Under the pieces are notes generated by a model, which did no database searches, was not told the DNA's origin, and saw nothing but the letters and a program-made list of their open reading frames with translations. A program made the position numbers and the translations under genes. Shown here piece by piece: positions 41,930 through 49,152 of a stretch of DNA of 64,000 nt; position 1 is the stretch's first letter, and each line of letters starts with the position of its first letter. This DNA comes from Thermomicrobium sp. 4228-Ro. Lineage in GTDB: Bacteria > Chloroflexota > Chloroflexia > Thermomicrobiales > Thermomicrobiaceae. The DNA lies in contig NZ_JAPFQM010000006.1 of assembly GCF_026241205.1 (NCBI RefSeq), positions 843,129 to 907,128 on the forward strand, read 5' to 3'.

Positions 41930-43339
41930 ATGACCGTCGAACAGCGTCAAGAGTTCGACGTCGTATTCCTCGGCGGTGGGACCGGTGGCTACGTCGCGGC
42001 GATCCGCGCCGCGCAACTCGGCCTGAAGGTCGCTGTCGTCGAGAAGGACAAGGTCGGCGGAACCTGCCTGCACCGCGGCTGCATTCCCAGCAAGGCGCTC
42101 CTCAAGAGCGCGGAACTCCTCGAACGAGCGCGCCGGGCCAAGGAGTTCGGTGTCATCGTCGGCGAGGTCCAGGGCGACTATGCGACCGCTTTCAAACGCA
42201 GCCAGCAAGTCGTCGAGCAGTTGCACAAGGGGATCCACTTCCTCTTCCGCAAGCACGGCATTACGCTCATCCAGGGCGTCGGCCGGTTGACGGCCAACCG
42301 CACGGTTGTCGTCAACGGTGCGGACGGTCAGCAGCAGGAGCTGCGCGGACGAGCGATCGTGATCGATACGGGCTCGCGGCCTCGGGCTATTCCCGGTATC
42401 CCCTTCGACGGCGTGCGCGTACTCAACAGCGATCACACGACGGCCCAGCTCGACTGGTACCCCAAGCGGGTCATCATCCGCGGTGGTGGCGCGACCGGTG
42501 TCGAACACGCGACCGTCTATCGCGCCTTCGGCGCCGAGGTCACCCTGGTCGGCCGCATCGTGCCCAACGAGGACGAAGAGGTCCAGCAACAGCTGATCCG
42601 CTCTTTCCAGCGCAAGGGGATCCGCATCATCCCGGACTACCGGCCGACGGCCGACGATTTCGACATCACCGAGGGTGGCGTCCGGATGCGCGTGCGCAAG
42701 AGCGGCGCCCAGGAGGAGGTCATCGAGGCCGATGCCCTCTTCGTCGCGCTCGGCCGCGAGGGCAATATCGAGGATATCGGTCTCGAGGAACTCGGTGTCC
42801 GTACCAAAGACGGCTTCATCGTCACCGACGAGTTCTTCCGCACCAACGTCGAGGGTGTGTACGCCATCGGCGACGTCCTCGGGATCCAGCAGCTGGCGCA
42901 CACCGCCATGCACCAGGGGATCATCGCAGTCGAGCACATCGCCGGGGAAAAGCCGCTGCCGCTGGACTACAACCGCGTCCCGGTCGTGACCTACTGTCAT
43001 CCGGAAATCGCCAGCCTCGGCCTCACCGAACGCGAGGCAAAGGAGCAGGGCCGTACGATCAAAGTCGGCAAGTTCCCCTTCCGGGCCAACGGGAAGTCGC
43101 TCATCGAGGGGGAGACGGACGGCTTCGTGAAAGTCATTGCCGACGCGGACACGAACGACATCATCGGCGTCCACATCATCGGCAACCATGCGACCGAACT
43201 GATCGCCGAAGCGGCCCTGGCCAAGCTGCTCGAAGCGACACCGTGGGAGATCGGTCTTTCGGTCCATCCGCACCCGACCGTCTCGGAGGTGATCGGCGAG
43301 GCTGCCCTCGCGGTCGACAACCTGGCGATCCATATCTGA
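41930..43339 (+). CDS. lpdA: Dihydrolipoyl dehydrogenase (E3)
   Basis: The 469-residue flavoenzyme has FAD motif DVVFLGGGTGGYVAAIRAAQ, the redox disulphide GGTCLHRGCIPSKALLKSAE, an NAD motif IRGGGATGVEHATVYRAFGA, second FAD motif YAIGDVLGIQQLAHTAMHQG, and the catalytic His-Glu pair near LSVHPHPTVSEVIGEAAL. It reoxidises dihydrolipoyl groups of 2-oxoacid dehydrogenases or glycine cleavage. ATG 41930, behind GGAGGACGGG, is preferred over an upstream frame that spans the promoter. No E1 or E2 genes are nearby; the lipoate ligase genes at 22 kb serve the same complexes. Confidence 0.96.
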   Translation: MTVEQRQEFDVVFLGGGTGGYVAAIRAAQLGLKVAVVEKDKVGGTCLHRGCIPSKALLKSAELLERARRAKEFGVIVGEVQGDYATAFKRSQQVVEQLHKGIHFLFRKHGITLIQGVGRLTANRTVVVNGADGQQQELRGRAIVIDTGSRPRAIPGIPFDGVRVLNSDHTTAQLDWYPKRVIIRGGGATGVEHATVYRAFGAEVTLVGRIVPNEDEEVQQQLIRSFQRKGIRIIPDYRPTADDFDITEGGVRMRVRKSGAQEEVIEADALFVALGREGNIEDIGLEELGVRTKDGFIVTDEFFRTNVEGVYAIGDVLGIQQLAHTAMHQGIIAVEHIAGEKPLPLDYNRVPVVTYCHPEIASLGLTEREAKEQGRTIKVGKFPFRANGKSLIEGETDGFVKVIADADTNDIIGVHIIGNHATELIAEAALAKLLEATPWEIGLSVHPHPTVSEVIGEAALAVDNLAIHI

Positions 43340-43425
43340 GGCCCGAATGCGGTCTGGAGAGCCGGTGACAGTGTATACGGAATGCAGTCTGAGACGAGTG
43401 TGCGACCGAGTGAGAGGGCCGGCCG

Positions 43426-44700
43426 ATGACAGCGATCGTCGAAGTCTTGACGCAGCTCCTCATCATCTTCGTTGCCGCGAAGCTGGGAGGTGAGCTATTC
43501 CTCCGCCTGCGTCAACCAGCTGTCATCGGTGAAATCCTCGTCGGCATCGTGATCGGTCCCTTCGCCCTCGGCTTGATCGGCTTGCCCGGGCACGAACTGC
43601 TGGCACTGTTCCATGAGGACAGCGACGCTGCTCGCGAAGGGCTGACGCTCGCCCTCGAGACGGTCGCTGAACTCGGTGTGATCGTCCTGCTTTTCTTCGT
43701 GGGCCTGGAGACGCGACTCAGCGACCTCCTGCGCGTCGGCCTCCGCTCGCTGCTCGTCGCCATTCTCGGTGTCGTCGGCCCGTTCGTCGGGGGCACGCTG
43801 CTCATGCTCGCACTCGGCTACCCCTCGATCGAGTCCATCTTCATGGGAACGGTCCTCGTGGCGACCAGCGTCGGTATCACCGCGCGGGTGCTCCGCGACG
43901 TCGGTGCGCTCGATTCCCGCGAAGCGCGGATCATCCTCGGCGCTGCCGTCTTCGACGACATCATCGGTCTCCTCGTCCTGACCGTCGTTTCAGGCATTGC
44001 AGTATCCGGCGAGCTCCAGCTCACACGGGTCCTCTGGATTTCTGTCCTCGCGCTCGGTTTCACTGCAGTCGTCGGTGGCCTGGGAGCGTTCGCGGTCCGG
44101 CGTCTGTTCCCGCCCCTGGTCGAGCGTCTCCAGATCGAATACGCGCCGCTCGTCGTCGCGCTCGCCCTGATGCTGGCACTGGCCTCCCTGGCCGCCGCCA
44201 TCGGCTTGGCACCGATCGTCGGCGCCTTCCTCGCCGGGATGGCGCTCGCTGAAGTGCGCGACCGGTACGACCTCCACGAGCAGGCGCTCCCGCTCTACAC
44301 CTTCCTGGTTCCCTTCTTCTTCGTCGTCACGGGTGCCCGGGTCGATCCGCAGCTCTTCCTCCGGTCCGAGACGCTCTGGCTCGCGCTGGCAGTCACTGCC
44401 GTGGCAGTCCTGACCAAGGCACTCGGTGCGGCGCTCGGAACGCTCGGTTTTCCGTTTCGCTCCATGGCCATTGTAGGTTTCGGTATGGTTCCGCGCGGCG
44501 AGGTCGGCCTGATCGTCGCCTCCATCGGTCTCTCGCTCGGCGTGGTCGAACGTCCGCTCTTCTCGGTGGCCGTGGTCATGTCGATGCTCACCACGCTCCT
44601 CACTCCGCCATTGCTCGTCTGGCTTCTCCGCCCGCTGGTCGCCGCCCGGCGCGCGGCGCTCGCGTCGTCCGTTCCAGTCACGAGATCAGAGGAGAGATGA
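43426..44700 (+). CDS. Cation/proton antiporter (CPA2, Kef/NhaS type)
   Basis: The 424-residue protein has about 12 hydrophobic helices with CPA2 blocks: LRQPAVIGEILVGIVIGPFA, LGVIVLLFFVGLETRLSDLL, TSVGITARVLRDVG, AAVFDDIIGLLVLTVVSG (the aspartate pair of the ion site) and VGAFLAGMALAEV. It exchanges Na+ or K+ for protons across the membrane. It has no C-terminal nucleotide-binding domain. Its stop overlaps the start of a small membrane protein by four bases (ATGA), so that gene is cotranslated. Confidence 0.9.
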   Translation: MTAIVEVLTQLLIIFVAAKLGGELFLRLRQPAVIGEILVGIVIGPFALGLIGLPGHELLALFHEDSDAAREGLTLALETVAELGVIVLLFFVGLETRLSDLLRVGLRSLLVAILGVVGPFVGGTLLMLALGYPSIESIFMGTVLVATSVGITARVLRDVGALDSREARIILGAAVFDDIIGLLVLTVVSGIAVSGELQLTRVLWISVLALGFTAVVGGLGAFAVRRLFPPLVERLQIEYAPLVVALALMLALASLAAAIGLAPIVGAFLAGMALAEVRDRYDLHEQALPLYTFLVPFFFVVTGARVDPQLFLRSETLWLALAVTAVAVLTKALGAALGTLGFPFRSMAIVGFGMVPRGEVGLIVASIGLSLGVVERPLFSVAVVMSMLTTLLTPPLLVWLLRPLVAARRAALASSVPVTRSEER

Positions 44701-45161
44701 TGAGTGGATCGTTGCGACACGCTCTCGCTGGAATCGTCGGCGCTCTGGCTTTCCTCGTCGCGATGGCAGTCGACCTGGCGCTGCTCCGGCGACGTACGAA
44801 CGACCTGCGTCTTCTGGCGGGTCTCCTTCCCGTTGGGCACCGGTACTGGCCGCTGCTGGGCACGATCATGCACCTGGTGAACGGCGCCGCCCTCGGCGTC
44901 CTCTATGGCCGCCTGCGTCATCGCTTGCCGCGGCCAGGCTGGTTGGCCGGCACGGTGTTCGCGCTCGGCGAGAACCTCGTCCTCTGGCCCCTGATCGTCG
45001 TGCTCGACCGCATCCATCCCGACGTCCGCGCCGGCCGGCTCGAGCGGTTCAACCAGCCGGTACCGTTCCTGCAGGAGGTCTGGCGACACCTCGCCTATGG
45101 CATCACGCTCGGCCTCCTCGTCGACCGCTGGCAGCGGACGGAGAGCGAGCCGGCACCATGA
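44697..45161 (+). CDS. Small membrane protein, unknown
   Basis: The 154-residue protein has about four hydrophobic helices (LAGIVGALAFLVAMAVDLAL, GTIMHLVNGAALGVLYG, GWLAGTVFALGENLVLWPLI, LAYGITLGLLVDRW). It overlaps the antiporter gene at its start and the mannose isomerase gene at its end (ATGA each time), so the three form an operon. I know no family for it. Confidence 0.7.
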   Translation: MMSGSLRHALAGIVGALAFLVAMAVDLALLRRRTNDLRLLAGLLPVGHRYWPLLGTIMHLVNGAALGVLYGRLRHRLPRPGWLAGTVFALGENLVLWPLIVVLDRIHPDVRAGRLERFNQPVPFLQEVWRHLAYGITLGLLVDRWQRTESEPAP

Positions 45162-46255
45162 ACGCGGCGCTCCTCGCCCGGCCCCTGCTCCTCGAGCCGG
45201 TCCTGGTCGAGCGCCCCTGGGGTGACCAGCGCCTGGCCCGCTACCTCGGCAAATCGCTGCCGCATGGCGCGCGCATCGGCGAATCGTGGGAGACCGCGAA
45301 CGAAGCGCGTGTCGCGAGCGGCCCGCTGGCTGGGCTCACGCTCGGTGAGCTGGTCGCACAGTTCGGTGCCGACTTCCTCGGCGAACGCGGGTGGGCAGCC
45401 AGTCAGCCGTTCGGGGACTTCCCGCTCCTGATCAAGTTCATCGATGCCGACGACGTCCTTTCCGTCCAGGTACACCCCGACGACGAACAGGCCCGTCCGC
45501 TCGGGCAGCGCGGCAAGACCGAAGCCTGGTACATCCTCGCTGCGGAACCCGGCGCCGAACTCGTCGTCGGACTGACCGAACCGCTCGACCCCAGCACGAT
45601 CCGCTCGCTCCTGGCCGAGCGTCGTCTGGCCGATTACCTGGTACGACTTCCCGTGCGCGCTGGCGACACGGTGATCGTTCCGGCCGGCACACTGCACGCG
45701 ATCGGCAGTGGCATCCTGCTCTACGAGATCCAGGAGCAGTCCGACATCACCTACCGTTTCTATGACTGGGATCGTCTCGATGCTGCCGGGCGCGGTCGGC
45801 CGCTCCATATCGAGGATGGGCTCGCTGTGCTCCGGTCCGAGCGACAGGCGCGCCGGACGCAGCCGCTGGCGCTCGACGAGTGGCGGTCGATCCTGACGGC
45901 CTGTCGCTACTTCCTGCTCGAGCGGTGGGAAGTCGACGGAGAACGGCACCTCGTGCGCCGCCCTGACGAGTCCCCGCACCTGCTCAGCTGCATCGCGGGC
46001 AGCGTCACGATCGCGACGGCGGACGAGGCGCTCGAGCTCACCGTCGGACGAACGGTGCTACTCCCAGCACCGCTGAGCGAGATCCATCTGGGTGGGCGCG
46101 GCACGCTCCTCGCTGCCACCGTACCGGACCTCTGGCGCGATGTCGTCGTCCCCTTGCAGGCAGCCGGTTACCCGGACGAGGCGATCGCGCGCCTCTGTGG
46201 TGACACCAGCGACCTCGCCCAGGCGCTCGCGCGCGGAGCGGGCACCGCGCACTGA
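45158..46255 (+). CDS. manA: Mannose-6-phosphate isomerase, class I
   Basis: The 365-residue protein matches short class I isomerases: VLVERPWGDQRLARYLGKSL, ESWETANEARVASGPLAGL, FPLLIKFIDADDVLSVQVHP followed by DDEQARPLGQRGKTEAWYIL (zinc ligands), and VPAGTLHAIGSGILLYEIQE, SDITYRFYDWDR. It interconverts mannose-6-phosphate and fructose-6-phosphate, feeding GDP-mannose and surface polysaccharide synthesis. The start overlaps the membrane protein upstream. The first hundred residues are shorter than in yeast-type enzymes, as usual in bacteria. Confidence 0.88.
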   Translation: MNAALLARPLLLEPVLVERPWGDQRLARYLGKSLPHGARIGESWETANEARVASGPLAGLTLGELVAQFGADFLGERGWAASQPFGDFPLLIKFIDADDVLSVQVHPDDEQARPLGQRGKTEAWYILAAEPGAELVVGLTEPLDPSTIRSLLAERRLADYLVRLPVRAGDTVIVPAGTLHAIGSGILLYEIQEQSDITYRFYDWDRLDAAGRGRPLHIEDGLAVLRSERQARRTQPLALDEWRSILTACRYFLLERWEVDGERHLVRRPDESPHLLSCIAGSVTIATADEALELTVGRTVLLPAPLSEIHLGGRGTLLAATVPDLWRDVVVPLQAAGYPDEAIARLCGDTSDLAQALARGAGTAH

Positions 46256-46447
46256 CGGAGGACTCGACCCGGAATCTCCGCTGCCTGCACCAGGCGGACG
46301 GCTGCGACCCTGTACACCCAGCGACGACCCTTCTGCATCGCTGAGCGGTACCGGCAGCCCGCGCCGGCCAGCGATCGAGCGCGCCCAGCGCACGACAGCA
46401 CGCGGTGCACCCAGACGCTCGATCGCTACGCAGCTGCCGTACTCTTC

Positions 46448-47116
46448 ATGAGCCTCGACGCGCTCGCTCTCCAACCGCGCCTCTTCGAACGCCGCCAGTC
46501 CGCCGACACCCTGCTCTTCAGCCAGAGCGATCTCGTCGAACCAGCGAAATCGCCGCTGCTGCGTGAGCTCGATCGACTCTATGCCGCTCAGCCGATCGAG
46601 CGCCAGCGTCTCTGGCGCAACTTTCGTCACATCGTCCTTCACGTCTCGTACGAGAACGTTCCCTCCTTCGAGCGCTTCCTCGGAGTCCGCCTGACGACCG
46701 TCGTGGCGCGCACCCATCCAGTCACCGTGAGCCCGACCAGACCCCTTCTCGATGCGACCGACCGCGACCGTCTGCTCGAGTCCGTCGGTCAAATCGTGGA
46801 AGTGCGCGGGGTCGTGCGCTCCGTCCGGTCTCGGTTCACGTTCGATGGACGGCCCTGCCTGTTCGTCAATTTCGGGAACTACTTCGACGGCGACTTCTAC
46901 GTCGTCATCTGGCAGGAGGCACTCCGGGAGCTCGCCGCTCGGAAGTGGGACGAGGCGGCCCTCCGTACTGCGCTCGCCGGTGAACTCGTCTCGGTAACCG
47001 GACTCCTCGACGCCTACCGCGCCGGCAACCGCATCAACCCGCAGATCCAGTACCGTGAGCCCGGCCAGATCGTCGTCCTGCGCCCACCGCAACGCGGCGG
47101 AAATATCGTCATCTGA
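46448..47116 (+). CDS. OB-fold-like protein, unknown
   Basis: The 222-residue protein has a charged helical first half (LLRELDRLYAAQPIERQRLW). Its second half resembles an OB-fold nucleic-acid-binding domain (GQIVEVRGVVRSVRSRFTFD, PCLFVNFGNYFDGDFYVVIW, LAGELVSVTGLLDAYRAGNR). It could bind DNA or RNA, but I cannot place the family. It is alone, followed by a large hairpin. Start ATG 46448 has no strong ribosome site. Confidence 0.6.
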   Translation: MSLDALALQPRLFERRQSADTLLFSQSDLVEPAKSPLLRELDRLYAAQPIERQRLWRNFRHIVLHVSYENVPSFERFLGVRLTTVVARTHPVTVSPTRPLLDATDRDRLLESVGQIVEVRGVVRSVRSRFTFDGRPCLFVNFGNYFDGDFYVVIWQEALRELAARKWDEAALRTALAGELVSVTGLLDAYRAGNRINPQIQYREPGQIVVLRPPQRGGNIVI

Positions 47117-47131
47117 CGAGCAGTGGACGAC

Positions 47132-47211
47132 GTCGACACCGGACGCGGCACGGAAAGCGAGGAGCACCAGCTGGTACGGTCGTGTGCTCCTCGCCGTGCC
47201 GCGTCGTCGAC
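47132..47211. terminator. Large hairpin between convergent genes
   Basis: Outer arms GTCGAC (47132-47137 and 47206-47211) enclose GCGGCACGG/CCGTGCCGC (47145-47153 and 47194-47202) and the inner CGAGGAGCAC/GTGCTCCTCG stem (47158-47167 and 47184-47193) with a 16-base loop. It lies exactly between the OB-like gene and the convergent hydrolase-family gene and should act as a shared terminator. Confidence 0.72.
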
Positions 47212-47216
47212 CGAGG

Positions 47217-48167
47217 TCACTCCTCGGCCACGACCGGATTCTCCAGTGTACCGATCTTCTCGACCGTCACCCGCACGACGTCGCCCGGCCGCAGCAACCG
47301 CTTCGGGTCGCGGGCGAACCCCACTCCTGCCGGTGTCCCGGTCGCGATCACATCACCCGGCTCCAGCGTCATGATCTGCGAGATATACGCGATCACCGTC
47401 GCCACGCCGAAGATCATCTCGCGGGTACTCGACCGCTGCAGCACTTCACCGGACACCTCGCAGCTGATCTCCAGCGCCTGCGGGTCAGGAATCTCGTCCG
47501 CTGTGACGATCCAGGGGCCGAGCGGTGTCGAGCGATCGAACGTCTTCCCCTGCATCCACTGCCGACCCCGGAACTGGAAGTCCCGCATCGAGACGTCGTT
47601 CAGGATCGTGTACCCTGCCACGTACTCGAGCGCCCGTGCCTCGTCGATGTACCGGCCCGCCTTGCCGATCACGACCGCCAGTTCCGCCTCGTAGTCGACC
47701 TGCTGGCTGACGCGCGGCAAAACGATCGGTTCACCCGGACCGATGAGCGCATTGGCGAACTTGTTGAAGAGTTCCGGATACTGCGGGATCGGCGAGTTCG
47801 TCTCCCTCGCGTGGTCGGCATAGTTCAACCCGAGGCAGATGATCTTCCCCGGTCGCAGGAGCGGCGCCCGCAGGCGCACCGCCGGCGCGTCGGCTGCTAC
47901 CACCATCCCGCGTTGCAGCGCGCTCTCGCGATCGCGCGCCAACTCTTCTCGTGCGAAGGCGACCGCTTCCCGCGCTCGACCGAGCCCATCACGAGCCAGC
48001 AGGAGCGCCATGTCCGGTGGGCATTCCGCGAGCGCCCGCCCGACTGCATCCGTCACCCCCTGCTGGCGCACGAGCTCCGTGTACGCCTGTGGGATATCGA
48101 GAATCCAGCCGTCCTCCAGAACTCCGACGCTCGTCCGACCCCGCTCGCTGTAGGTGACCAGTCGCAT
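47217..48167 (-). CDS. Fumarylacetoacetate-hydrolase-family protein
   Basis: The 316-residue protein has the FAH-family blocks: KIICLGLNYADHARETN, YPELFNKFANALIGPGEPIV, YEAELAVVIGKAGRYIDEAR, GYTILNDVSMRDFQFRGRQW and VIATGTPAGVGFARDPKRLL, with the metal-binding ExE and D residues. Family members cleave or isomerise C-C bonds of aromatic-degradation intermediates, for example acylpyruvate or 2-hydroxyhepta-diene-dioate. The specific substrate is unknown. I chose ATG 48167 behind GGAAGGGA over a start eight codons earlier. It is followed upstream by a decayed dioxygenase-like segment, suggesting a lost aromatic pathway. Confidence 0.88.
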   Translation of the reverse strand: MRLVTYSERGRTSVGVLEDGWILDIPQAYTELVRQQGVTDAVGRALAECPPDMALLLARDGLGRAREAVAFAREELARDRESALQRGMVVAADAPAVRLRAPLLRPGKIICLGLNYADHARETNSPIPQYPELFNKFANALIGPGEPIVLPRVSQQVDYEAELAVVIGKAGRYIDEARALEYVAGYTILNDVSMRDFQFRGRQWMQGKTFDRSTPLGPWIVTADEIPDPQALEISCEVSGEVLQRSSTREMIFGVATVIAYISQIMTLEPGDVIATGTPAGVGFARDPKRLLRPGDVVRVTVEKIGTLENPVVAEE

Positions 48168-48187
48168 GGCCCTTCCCTTCCGCCGTC

Positions 48188-48660
48188 TCACGTCCCGTCC
48201 CCGAAGCTCGCCGGTGGCGGCGCTTCCGTCCAGACATTAAAAACTGCGGAAAGCTCACCGCGCCAGATCCGGGGACCTTCCCAGCGGTTCGGGAGCCGCG
48301 CCACGTCCGCCGTGATCTCGATCCGGTTGCCCGAAGGATCGCGCACGGAGAGGAACGAGTTCCCACCTCCACCGGGCCAGCGACCGACGGGCTCTCGCGG
48401 CCGTCTCGTCTCGGCCGCCCGAGACCGGTGGCAACCGGTCCCTGTCCATCGCTCCCCGCTGTCCCTGGCCGTGGCCGAGCGACGAGTCGTCCACCAGTCT
48501 CGTGCGACCAGCCTTCCGGCACGCGAGCAGCCGACACCGCATGCTGCCACGTCGTGATCCCGTCGAACCACGGAGGCGTGAGCGACTCGAGCGGACGTTC
48601 GCGGCTGAAGACACCGACTAGGGCGTCGGTGACGACGCCCCTGAGCCGCTGCCACGCGGT
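48188..48660 (-). pseudogene. Remnant of a glyoxalase/extradiol-dioxygenase-like gene
   Basis: The end of the frame (FLSVRDPSGNRIEITADVAR, then PNRWEGPRIWRGEL) resembles the C-terminus of a vicinal-oxygen-chelate (glyoxalase/ring-cleavage dioxygenase) protein. A second frame between 48660 and 48480 also reads coding-like (VGVFSRERPLESLTPPWFDG, ITTWQHAVSAARVPEGWSHE). Together they suggest one dioxygenase-like gene broken by frameshifts and partly deleted. It lies directly upstream of a fumarylacetoacetate-hydrolase-family gene, with which it may once have formed an aromatic ring-degradation unit. Confidence 0.4.
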
Positions 48661-48934
48661 GCCGCTCGGCTCCTCGCCGACGACGTGTTACGGCACGGAC
48701 GACGAACACGACGATCACCGCGCCGATCGTCGCGACCACGATGCTCCCGATCAGCCCAGCGCTCCCGCTGATACCGAGGAGCGAGAAGAGGAGATCCCCG
48801 ATGAAGGCACCGATCAGCCCCAGGATGAGGTCTCCGACGAGTCCACGACCACCGCCGGTCAAACGACCTGCCAACCAGCCTGCCACGATTCCGACGATGA
48901 TCCAACCGATGATGCCCCCCGGATCGAGTTCCAT
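48188..48934 (-). CDS. GlsB/YeaQ-type membrane protein with a non-native C-terminal extension
   Basis: The first 85 residues from ATG 48934 are a normal GlsB/YeaQ/YmgE membrane protein: GGIIGWIIVGIVAGWLAGRL, LILGLIGAFIGDLLFSLLGI, GSIVVATIGAVIVVFVVRAV. The usual stop is missing, so the frame runs on for about 160 residues. The middle of this is R/S-rich and looks out of frame. Its end (FLSVRDPSGNRIEITADVA) is in frame with the remains of another gene. The membrane part is probably functional. The extension may reflect a deletion or frameshift that joined two genes. ATG follows GGGAGATGG. Confidence 0.65.
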   Translation of the reverse strand: MELDPGGIIGWIIVGIVAGWLAGRLTGGGRGLVGDLILGLIGAFIGDLLFSLLGISGSAGLIGSIVVATIGAVIVVFVVRAVTRRRRGAERHRVAAAQGRRHRRPSRCLQPRTSARVAHASVVRRDHDVAACGVGCSRAGRLVARDWWTTRRSATARDSGERWTGTGCHRSRAAETRRPREPVGRWPGGGGNSFLSVRDPSGNRIEITADVARLPNRWEGPRIWRGELSAVFNVWTEAPPPASFGDGT

Positions 48935-49152
48935 CTCTCCCCTTCCCTTCCGCCTCTCGGCGCCCCGGCAGCGATGCGTGGACGATACGAGATCGACAGA
49001 CCGTTTGACAACCACATCGTTTTGATCCTCTCGCTACCCGAGCCCGCACTGCGCCACCGGCGTCTCGGTCTCTTCCGCGCCTACCGACAACTCTTGACAA
49101 CGACCGCTGGCTCGGTTAGTCTCCGCTGCACGAGACCGATCGGAGCGGTTCC

